Assembly: GCA_934726455.1 (NCBI GenBank) | Contig: CAKVDS010000006.1 | Location: 1 to 64,000, forward strand | Source of the DNA: an uncultured Bacteroidales bacterium | GTDB taxonomy: Bacteria; Bacteroidota; Bacteroidia; Bacteroidales; UBA932 | Length of the DNA stretch: 64,000 nt | Reading direction: 5' to 3' | Shown: positions 32,601 to 41,727 of the stretch, in pieces | How the letters are laid out: every line of letters starts with the position of its first letter | Numbering within the stretch: position 1 is the stretch's first letter | Notes under the pieces: generated by a model | Databases searched by the model: none | What the model was told of the DNA's origin: nothing | Seen by the model: the letters and a program-made list of their open reading frames with translations, nothing else | Program-made: the position numbers and the translations under genes

Positions 32601-33854
32601 ATGCAACAGCACATTGACTCTTATGATTTTAAGGGAAAGAAGGCCCTGGTCAGGGTTGACTTCAACGTCCCTCTCAACGACAAGTTCGAAATCACGGATG
32701 ACACACGTATCCGTGCGGCTATCCCGACCTTGAAGAAAGTGCTCGCCGGTGGCGGTTCCCTCATCATCATGTCCCATCTCGGGCGTCCTAAGGGAGTTGA
32801 CGCCAAGTTCTCTCTCAAACACATTGTAGACCATGTTTCAGAGTGTCTCGGTGTACCTGTGAAATTCGCTCCGGACTGCATGAAGGCTCAGGCCGAGGCA
32901 GCCGCCCTCAAACCGGGTGAGGTCCTGCTTCTTGAGAACCTCCGTTTTTACGCTGAGGAGGAGGGAAAACCTCGCGGACTTGCGGACGATGCCACAGACG
33001 AAGAGAAGAAGGCCGCCAAGGCTGCTGTCAAGGAGAGCCAGAAAGAGTTTGTCAAGACTCTTGCCTCTTATGGCGACTGCTATATCAACGACGCGTTCGG
33101 TACAGCTCACCGCGCCCACGCCTCTACCGCCCTTATCGCCAAGTACTTCCCGAACGACAAGATGTTCGGCTACCTGATGCTTGGCGAGATCAAGGCCATC
33201 GACAATGTGCTCAAGAACGCCAAGCGTCCTTTCACCGCGATTATCGGCGGCTCAAAGGTGTCATCCAAACTTGCCGTACTTGAGAACCTCCTCGACAAGG
33301 TGGACAACCTCATCATCGGCGGAGGCATGGGATATACCTTCATCAAGGCTGAGGGCGGCAAGATAGGCAAGTCCCTCCATGAGGATGACCTCATCCCTCA
33401 GGCTCTTGAGATTCTTGCCAAGGCCAAGGAGAAGGGCGTGAAGATTTCCCTCTCAGTGCAGACTCTTGTGGCTGACGACTTCAGCAACGATGCCAACACT
33501 CAGATTGTGCCTTCTCACGAGATTCCTGACGGCTGGGAAGGAATGGATGCCGGCCCTGAATCTCTTGCAAACTGGAAGAAGATCATCCTCGACTCCAAGA
33601 CTGTCCTCTGGAACGGCCCTGTCGGAGTGTTCGAGATGGAGAAATTCGCAGGCGGTACCCTCCAGATTGCCGAGGATCTTGCCGAGGCTACAGCCAAGGG
33701 GGCATATACCCTTGTGGGCGGTGGCGACTCAGTGGCAGCTGTGACCCGTATGGGCTATGCTGACAAGGTCAGCTACGTGTCTACCGGCGGCGGTGCCATG
33801 CTTGAGGCTCTTGAAGGCAAGGTGCTCCCGGGCATCGCCGCTATCGAAGAATAA
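32601..33854 (+). CDS. pgk: Phosphoglycerate kinase
   Basis: A 417-residue glycolytic enzyme making ATP from 1,3-bisphosphoglycerate. VRVDFNVPLNDKFEITDDTR is the family signature; SHLGRPKG, FGTAHRAHAS, IIGGSKVSSKL (nucleotide site) and VGGGDSVAAV near the C-terminus are all present. Length is normal. It is monocistronic, with its own promoter and a following terminator; gpmI of the same pathway lies about 30 kb away at the window end. Confidence 0.97.
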   Translation: MQQHIDSYDFKGKKALVRVDFNVPLNDKFEITDDTRIRAAIPTLKKVLAGGGSLIIMSHLGRPKGVDAKFSLKHIVDHVSECLGVPVKFAPDCMKAQAEAAALKPGEVLLLENLRFYAEEEGKPRGLADDATDEEKKAAKAAVKESQKEFVKTLASYGDCYINDAFGTAHRAHASTALIAKYFPNDKMFGYLMLGEIKAIDNVLKNAKRPFTAIIGGSKVSSKLAVLENLLDKVDNLIIGGGMGYTFIKAEGGKIGKSLHEDDLIPQALEILAKAKEKGVKISLSVQTLVADDFSNDANTQIVPSHEIPDGWEGMDAGPESLANWKKIILDSKTVLWNGPVGVFEMEKFAGGTLQIAEDLAEATAKGAYTLVGGGDSVAAVTRMGYADKVSYVSTGGGAMLEALEGKVLPGIAAIEE

Positions 33855-33878
33855 CCGCTATAACCCAGATAAGCTTTG

Positions 33879-33911
33879 TCCGTCCGGCCTGAAAGGTCGG
33901 GCGGATTTTTT
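33879..33911 (+). terminator. Terminator of pgk
   Basis: An 11-bp stem (TCCGTCCGGCC with GGTCGGGCGGA, two G-T pairs), a TGAAA loop and a run of six T. Its TTTGTCCG start recalls the REP arms by chance, but it lacks their palindrome. Confidence 0.85.
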
Positions 33912-33924
33912 ATGTGAAAATGAC

Positions 33925-33932
33925 TATATTTG
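33925..33932 (+). promoter_or_regulatory. -7 box of lgt
   Basis: TATATTTG, exact consensus, 16 bases before the ATG at 33949 and just after the pgk terminator. Confidence 0.65.
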
Positions 33933-33948
33933 TGCCAAATGCTTTGTT

Positions 33949-34794
33949 ATGCTTGATCTGCTTTTCGTGCATTGGCACGTTGATCCTGTCTTGATCCATA
34001 TCGGCAGCCTCCAGATAAGGTGGTATTCGCTCCTGTTCGTGTCCGGTTTCGTGATCGGCTGGTATCTGTTCAGGTGGTTCTTCCGCCGTGAGGGTGTGGA
34101 CCAGAAACTCATGGATCCGCTTCTCTACACGCTGCTGATTGCCACGGTGGTCGGTGCCCGTCTCGGACACTGCCTTTTTTATCAGCCTGACTACTATCTC
34201 GGTTCGTGGAGCGGCTTCCTCGAGATATTCATGCCATGGAAAGGAGGGCTTGCGAGCCACGGCGGGGCCATCGCCCTGCTGTTTGCAATGTGGTGGTATT
34301 CGGCCCATTATGGCAAGAAGAACGGTTTTGACTTCATGTGGATAATGGACCGGCTCTGCATCACGGTTGCATTTGCCGGCTGTATGATCCGTCTCGGAAA
34401 CCTCTTCAACTCCGAGATTTACGGGGATGTGACCAGTCTGCCGTGGGGTGTCATCTTCGATCTGCGCGGCGAGACCGAGCCGAAGCATCCGACCCAGATC
34501 TATGAGGCTCTGTCATATCTGATTCTCGGACTTGTCCTGGTATGGGTGTACAAATATAAGCTTGACAAGGTGTACAGGGGCTTTTTCTTCGGGGTGTTCC
34601 TCATTGGGTGCTTCGGGATGCGCTTCCTGATTGAGTTCATCAAGGAACCTCAGGTGGGTTTCGAACAGACGATGGCTCTCAATATGGGACAGCTGCTCTC
34701 GATTCCGTTCGTGCTTGCCGGGGTCGGCATCCTTGTCTGGTCATATCTGCACCGAGAACCTGCAGCGGTGAGCGGTGCGGTGAAAAAGAAGTAA
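33949..34794 (+). CDS. lgt: Prolipoprotein diacylglyceryl transferase
   Basis: A 281-residue multi-pass inner-membrane enzyme that attaches diacylglycerol to the lipobox Cys of prolipoproteins. FMPWKGGLASHGGAIA and MIRLGNLFNSEIYGDVT match the family's HGG and G(R/L)xGNFxNxE signatures; HPTQIYEAL is near the C-terminus. About seven helices are seen. The long upstream in-frame extension runs through the pgk terminator and is rejected. The many lipoproteins in the window would be its substrates. Confidence 0.95.
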   Translation: MLDLLFVHWHVDPVLIHIGSLQIRWYSLLFVSGFVIGWYLFRWFFRREGVDQKLMDPLLYTLLIATVVGARLGHCLFYQPDYYLGSWSGFLEIFMPWKGGLASHGGAIALLFAMWWYSAHYGKKNGFDFMWIMDRLCITVAFAGCMIRLGNLFNSEIYGDVTSLPWGVIFDLRGETEPKHPTQIYEALSYLILGLVLVWVYKYKLDKVYRGFFFGVFLIGCFGMRFLIEFIKEPQVGFEQTMALNMGQLLSIPFVLAGVGILVWSYLHREPAAVSGAVKKK

Positions 34795-34823
34795 CAGAAC
34801 TTCATACCTATATTATAACGGAT

Positions 34824-34849
34824 GGCACGGAATTGGTATTATCCGTGCC
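34824..34849 (+). other. Hairpin upstream of the RND efflux operon
   Basis: A perfect 8-bp stem GGCACGGA/TCCGTGCC with a 10-base loop, between lgt and the TolC gene. No T run follows at once, so it may be a weak terminator of lgt or an operator of the efflux operon. No exact -7 box was found between it and the ATG at 34866. Confidence 0.4.
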
Positions 34850-34865
34850 TGCGTTAATTTAGTGT

Positions 34866-36335
34866 ATGAAGAAGTTAGTATTGTTTTCGTTAATGGCGCT
34901 GACAGTCAGCGGCTTGGCATCGGCGCAGGAGCCGGCCCAACCGTCCGACACTCTCCCGGCGCCGAAACTCATCTCCCTCGAACAGGCTCTCCAGATCGCT
35001 GTAAGCGAAAACGCCTCTGTCAAAGTGGCGGACATGGAGGTCGAGCGCAGCGGGTATGAGCGCAAAGGCACCTATGCTTCCCTTTTTCCACAGGTGGACG
35101 GTACGGCCAACTACCAGCGTACCATCAAGAAGCAGGTGATGTATATGGATTTTGACATGTCGTCCATGGGAGGCGGTTCTGAATCTGAAAGCTCCGGAAG
35201 TTCCGGTGAATCAAGCGGCTCCGGGGCCATGGCTTCAGGGGGCGGCATCGAAGTCGGCCGTTGGAACACGTGGTCAGCCGGTGTTTCAGCCTCCATGCCT
35301 CTTGTCAACGCCCAGCTCTGGGAGAGCATCAGGGTGAGCGGGCAGAGTGTGGAACTCGCGGTGGAGAAAGCCCGCAGCTCACGTCTGGAGACTGTCAATC
35401 AGGTCAAGCAGGCGTATTTCTCCTGTCTTCTGGCCAAGGAGGCGTTCAAGGTCTACAAGTCCGTCTATGAGAACGCCCTCGAAAATCTCGAACAGACGCA
35501 GCGCAAGTACAATGCGCAGCGTGCTTCCGACCTTGATCTGGCGCGCGCCAAGACCACTCTTGCCAACGCGATACCGAATGTCTATGACGCGGAGAGTTCC
35601 GTCGTCCTGTCACTTTGGCAGCTCAAGGCTGTGATGGGTGTCAGCCTGGATGAGAATATCGATGTCTCCGGCTCCCTGTCAGACTACGCCGACACGATGC
35701 TTTATGACATCAAGGCCTCTGAGGATTTGTCTCTGGACAACAACTCGACTATGCGTCAGCTTTCCATCCAGGCGGAGCAGCTTGCCTCGACAGTGAAGAT
35801 GCAGCAGTACGCCTATCTTCCTACGCTCGCTCTGTCATTCTCCTACAGCATGAACGCCATGACCAACGACTTCAATTTCAGCGAATATAAGTGGTCTCCT
35901 TATTCTATGGTGGGTTTGAGCCTCCAGATTCCGATCTTCTCAGGCGGCAAGCGCTACAATGCTGTACGTTCCGCCAAGGTCCAGAGCGCGGAACTCACTG
36001 TGCAGCGCGAGAATACCGAGCGTCAGTTGAGGATCTCCATCCGCCAGTACCTCAATCAGATGGAGACGGCCATGAAGAGCTACAGCTCCGCGCAGAGCGC
36101 GCTTGAATCCGCTACCAAGGCTTATGATATCGCTCAGCGCTCATATAATGTGGGACGCAGCACTCTGACGGATCTCAATGACGCCCAGCTCGCGCTCACG
36201 CAGGCCAGCCTGACCCTGTCGCAGGCAGTATATAATTTCGTCACAGCCAAGGCCAACCTTGAGGGGACTCTCGGTGCCGATTTCATCGACGAAGACGGAA
36301 ATGTCCAATTGAATAAAACATACAACAATGAATAA
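34866..36335 (+). CDS. TolC-family outer-membrane efflux protein
   Basis: A 489-residue outer-membrane channel with signal peptide (1-20, SGLASAQ). Two OEP repeats are seen at about 35-250 and 275-475, each with the long helices typical of TolC; ISLEQALQIAVSENAS is the usual repeat start. A Ser/Gly/Glu-rich insert of about 30 residues near position 98-127 is unusual. It is the first gene of the tripartite pump operon and overlaps the adaptor gene by 8 bases. Confidence 0.92.
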   Translation: MKKLVLFSLMALTVSGLASAQEPAQPSDTLPAPKLISLEQALQIAVSENASVKVADMEVERSGYERKGTYASLFPQVDGTANYQRTIKKQVMYMDFDMSSMGGGSESESSGSSGESSGSGAMASGGGIEVGRWNTWSAGVSASMPLVNAQLWESIRVSGQSVELAVEKARSSRLETVNQVKQAYFSCLLAKEAFKVYKSVYENALENLEQTQRKYNAQRASDLDLARAKTTLANAIPNVYDAESSVVLSLWQLKAVMGVSLDENIDVSGSLSDYADTMLYDIKASEDLSLDNNSTMRQLSIQAEQLASTVKMQQYAYLPTLALSFSYSMNAMTNDFNFSEYKWSPYSMVGLSLQIPIFSGGKRYNAVRSAKVQSAELTVQRENTERQLRISIRQYLNQMETAMKSYSSAQSALESATKAYDIAQRSYNVGRSTLTDLNDAQLALTQASLTLSQAVYNFVTAKANLEGTLGADFIDEDGNVQLNKTYNNE

Positions 36336-37350
36336 TAAACTGATAATGGGTATGGCGCTGGCTGCGGCTGTCTGCAGCTGCGCCGGCAACAAGGGAGGCC
36401 AGAAGGCGCAGCAGACCGTCGCCGAGAAGACGCCGGTAGTGTCAGTGGTCACGGCCACGAAGCAGGTGGTGCCGCAGGAAGAGGTGTACTCTTCCACCGT
36501 GCAGGCCAATGTGGTCAACAATATAGCTCCTCAGAGCGGCAACCGTATCGTCAAACTGAATGTCGAGGTCGGTGACTTCGTGTCTGCCGGGCAGGTGCTT
36601 GCCGAGATGGACAGGGTGCAGCTGGATCAGGCCGCCCTCAAACTCAAGAACGACGAGGTCGAGCTCGCCCGTGTCAAGGCACTCCTCGGTGAGGGAGGCA
36701 TCTCCCAGTCCGACTACGATGCCCTGGAACTGGCGTTCAACGTCTCCAAGTCCAGCTATCAGAACCTGCTTGACAACACCATCCTCCGTGCCCCTGTGAG
36801 CGGTGTCGTATCTGCGCGCAACTATGACCGCGGAGACATGTACGCCATGTCGTCCCCTATCTATGTGGTTCAGCAGATCACACCGGTCAAACTTCTTGTA
36901 GGCGTGTCCGAGGCGGACTACAGCCGTGTCAAGAAGGGTGACAAGGTCAGCATCACCGCAGATGCCCTTCCTGGCAAGACCTTTACCGGGAGTGTATCAC
37001 GCGTATATCCGGTGATTGATCCATCTACCCATACTGTAAAGATGGAGATTCTTATCCCTAACGCCGACAGGCTTGTACGTCCGGGGATGTACGCCCGCGT
37101 CACTGTCAACATGGGCGACCGCAACAGCGTAGTGGTGCCTGACGCAGCTGTCATGAAGCAGCAGGGTTCCGGTCAGAGGCAGGTGTATGTCCTCAAGGAT
37201 GACGGCACCGTCGAGCTGAAACTCGTGACACTCGGCCGCCATTTCGGCTCCAATTATGAGATCCTTTCCGGACTTGAGGAAGGGGAGAAGGTGGTCACCG
37301 AGGGCCAGTCGGCTCTGAGGTCAGGCATTAAAGTGGAGGTGACGAAATGA
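36328..37350 (+). CDS. RND efflux periplasmic adaptor (membrane fusion protein)
   Basis: A 340-residue lipoprotein adaptor: signal peptide with lipobox Cys near residue 17 (AVCSCAGN), barrel-sandwich hybrid halves at about 60-80 (GDFVSAGQVLAEMD) and 145-165 (RAPVSGVVSARN) around a short hairpin, then beta-barrel and membrane-proximal domains. It bridges the RND pump to the TolC channel. Start and stop overlap both neighbours, so the three proteins are co-translated. Confidence 0.93.
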   Translation: MNNKLIMGMALAAAVCSCAGNKGGQKAQQTVAEKTPVVSVVTATKQVVPQEEVYSSTVQANVVNNIAPQSGNRIVKLNVEVGDFVSAGQVLAEMDRVQLDQAALKLKNDEVELARVKALLGEGGISQSDYDALELAFNVSKSSYQNLLDNTILRAPVSGVVSARNYDRGDMYAMSSPIYVVQQITPVKLLVGVSEADYSRVKKGDKVSITADALPGKTFTGSVSRVYPVIDPSTHTVKMEILIPNADRLVRPGMYARVTVNMGDRNSVVVPDAAVMKQQGSGQRQVYVLKDDGTVELKLVTLGRHFGSNYEILSGLEEGEKVVTEGQSALRSGIKVEVTK

Positions 37351-40300
37351 GCATCTACCGTTCGGCCGTCAACAAGCCGGTAACCACTGCGCTGGTCTTC
37401 ATCGCGTTCGCGGTGCTCGGATTCTTCTCCGTGAGCAGGACCTCCATCGCGCAGTTCCCGGAATTTGACGCAAACACCATCATGGTGATGTCCTCATATC
37501 AGGGCGCCAATGCCCAGGACATCGAGACCAACCTTACCAAGGTCCTTGAAAATGCCCTTAACGGTGTGGAGGACCTCAAGGAACTCAACTCCCAGTCCAA
37601 GGAGAACATCTCCCTGCTGACTCTCACATTCGAATACGGCACAGACATAGAGGCCGCGACCAACAATGTCCGTGACAAGCTGGACATGGTCAACTCCTCT
37701 CTTCCGGACGGGGCCACAACCCCTGTCATATTCAAGTTCAGTGCGGACGACATGCCTATCATGATGCTCTCCGCCACTGCGGACGAGAGCCTCGAAGGAC
37801 TTGACAAAATCCTGGACGACAAGGTCTCAACCCCTCTGGCACGTGTCAAAGGAGTGGGTACGGTGTCGGTCAGCGGTGCCCCTTCCCGTGAGATACAGGT
37901 GTACTGCGACCCTGTCAAACTTCAGGCTTACAACCTCAGCATCAGTACCATATCTTCCATAATCGCTGCCGAGAACCGCAACATGCCTTCCGGCAATATC
38001 GACATAGGCTCCGAGACCTACACCCTGCGTGTGCAGAAAGAGTTCACGGATCCTTCCGAACTGCTCGATGTCGTGGTCGGCTCAAAGGACGGCGATGTGG
38101 TGTACCTCAGGGATGTCGCCACCATATATGACGGTGGTGAAGAGCGCGAGCAGGAGTCATACACCAACGGGCAGCGTGCCGCGCGTATTGTCATCCAGAA
38201 GCAGTCCGGCGCCAATACCGTCAATGTGATCCGCAATGTCAAGAAGCAGCTCGCCAAGATACAGCCGACCCTGCCTTCCGACATCAACATCGTGACATTC
38301 GTTGACGGCTCTACGGAGATCATCAACACCATCAAGACCCTCTTCGAGACCATCATCATCACCTTCCTTGTCGTAGGTTTTGTGGTGTTCATTTTCCTTG
38401 GAAACTGGAAGTCTACCGTTGTCATCGTGCTCTCCATCCCTATAGCCCTGCTGGCCTCCCTCATCTATCTGTATGCCACGGGCAATACTCTCAACATCAT
38501 TTCAATGTCAGCGCTGGCGATAGCGATAGGCATGGTGGTGGATGATGCCATAGTGGTGCTGGAGAACATATCGACCCACATAGCCCGCGGAGAAAAGCCG
38601 AAGGAGGCTGCGGTGCACGGCACATCCGAGGTGGGTATTTCTGTCGTCGCTTCTACTTTGACGATGCTTTGCGTGTTCCTGCCTCTTACCATGATCAGCG
38701 GTATGGCCGGCATCATGTTCCGTCAGCTCGGCTGGATCGTCAGCATCATCATGATAGTCTCCACTACGGCGGCCCTCACATTTGTGCCTATGCTCTGCTC
38801 ACGCTGGCTCAAACCGAATGTGCATCATGGCAAGGCTTACAATGCGGTCTTCATCCCGATCAACAAGTTCCTTGACAAGATCTCCCGCGGCTATGCCCAT
38901 GTTATACATTGGGCGACGAAGCGCCGCAAGACGGTGATTTTCACCTTCGCGGGAGTATTCGTGCTTGCTATGGTGCTGCTGGTACCGGGCCTCAAGACCG
39001 AGTACTTCCCTCACAGCGACTCCGACCGTCTCTCCGTGACTGTGGAACTCCCTATGGGTACGGCCCAGGAGGTCACCCGAGGCTTCTATAATAAGATATA
39101 CGATGAGATTGAGGCCGCAGTACCTGAAGCTCACGTGATCAACGGCACATTCGGCCAGGCCGACTCCGACAACACTTTCGCCTCCATGCAGAGCAACGGT
39201 ACCCACTTGATTTCCATGAACATCAACATCGGTACCAGCAGTACCCGTGAGCGCAGCTCAGCCGAGCTGGCCGATGTGGTCAGAGGCGTGCTCAATTCCC
39301 ACCCTGAAATCCGCAGAGCCCTTGTCACTGAAGGCGGCGGCGGAATGGGCGGAGCCACATCCATCAAGGTTGAAGTCTACGGCTACAGTTTCGATAACAC
39401 CGACCTCGTGGCCCGTCAGCTCCAGTCCGGGATGCTCAAGGAGCCGGCCTTTACACAGGTCACCCTGAGCCGAGACGAATATACTCCTGAGTTCCAGATG
39501 AACTTCGACCGTACCAAACTCGCTGTCAACGGTTTGACATCGACTACGGCGGCTACGGCCTTCAGCGCTGCGATGAGCGGCTCCGTGGCTTCATATTACC
39601 GCGAGGACGGAGACGAGTACAAGATCCGTGTACGTTACGCTCCGGAGTTCCGCACCAGCGTAGAGGATCTGGAGAATATCCTTGTCACCAATGCTGCCGG
39701 ACAGCAGATCCGCATGAAAGACCTCGGGCAGGTGGTCGAGACCCTTGTGCCTCCGACCATCGAACGTAAAGACCGTGAGAGGCTCATCACCGTCACCGGT
39801 ATCGTGGCGCAGGGTGCGGCTCTCAGCGACGCTGTGGCTGCGGCGAACAAGGTCATCTCCGAGACCACCATGCCGACGGGCATCTCCACGGTCATCGCCG
39901 GAGATTATGAGGATCAGCAGGACATGTTCTCCGACCTGCTTGTGCTGATCATCCTGATGGTGATCCTCGTCTACATGGTGATGGCTTCACAGTTCGAGTC
40001 ATTCATGGCTCCGTTCGTGATCATGTTCTCCGTTCCGTTCGCCCTTGTCGGCGTGCTTCTCGGACTTCGCATCACCGGCACTGCGCTCGGTGTGATGGCT
40101 ATGATCGGTATCATCATCTTGATCGGTGTCGTTGTGAAGAACGGTATCGTATTGATAGACTATACGATACTCTGCCGTGAGAGAGGCATGAACATCCGTG
40201 ACGCATCCACCACGGCGGCCAAGAGCCGACTCAGGCCTATTCTCATGACGACTCTCACGACTGTGCTCGGTATGGTTCCGATGGCGATCGGTACCGGTGA

Positions 40301-40436
40301 AGGTTCGGAGATGTGGCGCTCCCTTGGTGTGACTGTGTGCTGGGGTCTTACGATATCGACGCTCGTGACCCTTGTGCTGATCCCTACAGTATATTGTGCG
40401 TTCGCAAGCAGACAAGAAAGGAGGAAAAACAAATGA
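37347..40436 (+). CDS. RND efflux transporter, AcrB/HAE1-like permease
   Basis: A 1029-residue inner-membrane proton antiporter with the two-fold RND layout: 12 transmembrane helices and two large periplasmic loops. The proton-relay Asp pair is in GMVVDDAIVVLEN, and the N-terminus NKPVTTALVFIAF is typical. Substrates cannot be told from sequence. It overlaps the adaptor gene by 4 bases and the following small gene by 4 bases. Confidence 0.95.
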   Translation: MSIYRSAVNKPVTTALVFIAFAVLGFFSVSRTSIAQFPEFDANTIMVMSSYQGANAQDIETNLTKVLENALNGVEDLKELNSQSKENISLLTLTFEYGTDIEAATNNVRDKLDMVNSSLPDGATTPVIFKFSADDMPIMMLSATADESLEGLDKILDDKVSTPLARVKGVGTVSVSGAPSREIQVYCDPVKLQAYNLSISTISSIIAAENRNMPSGNIDIGSETYTLRVQKEFTDPSELLDVVVGSKDGDVVYLRDVATIYDGGEEREQESYTNGQRAARIVIQKQSGANTVNVIRNVKKQLAKIQPTLPSDINIVTFVDGSTEIINTIKTLFETIIITFLVVGFVVFIFLGNWKSTVVIVLSIPIALLASLIYLYATGNTLNIISMSALAIAIGMVVDDAIVVLENISTHIARGEKPKEAAVHGTSEVGISVVASTLTMLCVFLPLTMISGMAGIMFRQLGWIVSIIMIVSTTAALTFVPMLCSRWLKPNVHHGKAYNAVFIPINKFLDKISRGYAHVIHWATKRRKTVIFTFAGVFVLAMVLLVPGLKTEYFPHSDSDRLSVTVELPMGTAQEVTRGFYNKIYDEIEAAVPEAHVINGTFGQADSDNTFASMQSNGTHLISMNINIGTSSTRERSSAELADVVRGVLNSHPEIRRALVTEGGGGMGGATSIKVEVYGYSFDNTDLVARQLQSGMLKEPAFTQVTLSRDEYTPEFQMNFDRTKLAVNGLTSTTAATAFSAAMSGSVASYYREDGDEYKIRVRYAPEFRTSVEDLENILVTNAAGQQIRMKDLGQVVETLVPPTIERKDRERLITVTGIVAQGAALSDAVAAANKVISETTMPTGISTVIAGDYEDQQDMFSDLLVLIILMVILVYMVMASQFESFMAPFVIMFSVPFALVGVLLGLRITGTALGVMAMIGIIILIGVVVKNGIVLIDYTILCRERGMNIRDASTTAAKSRLRPILMTTLTTVLGMVPMAIGTGEGSEMWRSLGVTVCWGLTISTLVTLVLIPTVYCAFASRQERRKNK

Positions 40437-40726
40437 AAGCAATGTTCATAGCATATAACCAGGCCTACAACGAGGAGATCGTCGAGGCTCTGGCAGCCCT
40501 CGGGCAGCGTGGTTTCACCCGTTGGCAGGACATCCAGGGCAAGGGAGGCTTCAACGGCACACCGCATCTGGGCAGCCACGCCTGGCCGGAGATGAACCAT
40601 GCGGTTCTCGCGATGGTTCCGGACGAGAAAGTCGAACCGATACTCTCCGCCCTCAAGGAGAAAGACAAGGCCTCGCCGGACCTCGGACTCAGGGCTTTTG
40701 TCTGGGGTATTGAAACTTTCTATTAA
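40433..40726 (+). CDS. PG0541-type transporter-associated protein
   Basis: A 97-residue cytosolic protein, likely of the PG0541 family found next to Bacteroidota RND pumps; size and fold are ferredoxin/PII-like (MKAMFIAYNQAYNEEIVEAL at the N-terminus, ending WGIETFY). It may sense or regulate the pump. The ATG overlaps the pump stop (ATGA) and has a strong AAAGGAGG Shine-Dalgarno 8 bases upstream, unusual in this genome, so it is probably made at a higher level than the pump. Confidence 0.85.
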   Translation: MKAMFIAYNQAYNEEIVEALAALGQRGFTRWQDIQGKGGFNGTPHLGSHAWPEMNHAVLAMVPDEKVEPILSALKEKDKASPDLGLRAFVWGIETFY

Positions 40727-40731
40727 ATTCT

Positions 40732-40739
40732 TAACTTTG
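40732..40739 (+). promoter_or_regulatory. Candidate -7 box upstream of trxA, before a terminator hairpin
   Basis: TAACTTTG, exact consensus, but it lies just before the hairpin at 40741-40773. A transcript from it would begin inside the first stem arm, so the hairpin could not fold fully in that RNA. Confidence 0.45.
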
Positions 40740-40740
40740 T

Positions 40741-40773
40741 ATCCGCCGCTCATAGCAGAACGGCGGATTTTTT
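40741..40773 (+). terminator. Terminator after the RND efflux operon
   Basis: An 8-bp stem ATCCGCCG/CGGCGGAT with a 12-base loop and six T, 15 bases after the PG0541-type gene and 14 bases before trxA. Confidence 0.85.
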
Positions 40774-40786
40774 AAAATATTACGCT

Positions 40787-41101
40787 ATGGCAACAGTAGT
40801 AAATGACGCAAACATCGCGGAGATTCTTTCTTCTCCGAAACCGGTTCTGATAGATTTCTGGGCCACATGGTGTGGTCCTTGCCGTGTGCTCTCCCCGACT
40901 GTGGACGAGATCGCGGCTGAATACGAAGGCCGTGCGGTCGTGGCCAAATGCAACGTTGACGACTGCGAAGACATCTCTATGAAGTACGGTATCCGCAATA
41001 TCCCTACGCTTCTCTTCTTCAAGAACGGGGAACTCGTGGACAGGACTGTGGGTGTCGTGTCAAAACAGGAGATAAGTCAAAGAATCGAAAAACTGATTTA
41101 A
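40787..41101 (+). CDS. trxA: Thioredoxin
   Basis: A 104-residue thioredoxin. IDFWATWCGPCRVLSP holds the redox WCGPC site, and the cis-Pro is in IRNIPTLLFF. It reduces cytosolic disulfides. Length and ends are standard. Only 4 bases separate it from the barrel gene downstream. Confidence 0.97.
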   Translation: MATVVNDANIAEILSSPKPVLIDFWATWCGPCRVLSPTVDEIAAEYEGRAVVAKCNVDDCEDISMKYGIRNIPTLLFFKNGELVDRTVGVVSKQEISQRIEKLI

Positions 41102-41105
41102 CAAA

Positions 41106-41726
41106 ATGAAAAAGATCTTAATCATCGCGGCCACCCTGCTTGCAGCATGGTCAGCCAACGCTCAGGTCGGCATCATCGCCGGTCTCACATCATCAGCCAC
41201 CGACGTCGAGTCCGCATACGCTGACGTCAAGAATGTCAACCAGTATCATGTCGGGCTTACTTACAAGCTCGGGCTCGGCAACCTTCTCGCCATCCAGCCT
41301 TCCATCATATACAACATGAAAGGCACCAAGTTCGGCGAAATCGCCGGTGTCAAGGATGTCGCAGTCGACTATAAGACCGGATATATCGAGGTTCCTGTGC
41401 AGGTGCAGGCCGGTATCGGTATCGGTTCTCTGGTCCGTGCCTACGGATTTGTGGAGCCGTTCATCGGATACGCAGTCAAGAACGAGGTCAAGATCGAGAA
41501 TATCGATGATGTCAACAATTCGTGGGACAATGTCAAGAACAAACTTGAATATGGCGTCAGCCTTGGTGTGGGCGCCGAGGTGCTCAGTCACCTTCAGGTG
41601 TCTGTCAAGTATTTCTGGAATCTTGGCGATGTCTACGGACAGTCCATCAACATCGGAAGCATCTCCAAGGAGGTTTCTTCCAGCAAGTGCAACGGCATAG
41701 CCGCTTCAGTGGCATTCCTCTTCTAG
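41106..41726 (+). CDS. Small outer-membrane beta-barrel protein (porin-like)
   Basis: A 206-residue protein with signal peptide (1-19, AAWSANAQ) and a predicted eight-stranded barrel of the OMP_b-brl_2/PorT type: alternating hydrophobic strands, for example GIIAGLTSS near the start and IAASVAFLF at the end, whose C-terminal Phe is the BAM insertion signal. Function unknown. It follows trxA by 4 bases and precedes the LOG gene by 1 base, so it may be cotranscribed with both. Confidence 0.85.
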   Translation: MKKILIIAATLLAAWSANAQVGIIAGLTSSATDVESAYADVKNVNQYHVGLTYKLGLGNLLAIQPSIIYNMKGTKFGEIAGVKDVAVDYKTGYIEVPVQVQAGIGIGSLVRAYGFVEPFIGYAVKNEVKIENIDDVNNSWDNVKNKLEYGVSLGVGAEVLSHLQVSVKYFWNLGDVYGQSINIGSISKEVSSSKCNGIAASVAFLF

Positions 41727-41727
41727 T

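Noticed and set aside
33879..33911. The TTTGTCCG hairpin after pgk as another REP copy
   Set aside because: The second arm does not match GCCGGACAAA, and the structure with its T run is a normal terminator.
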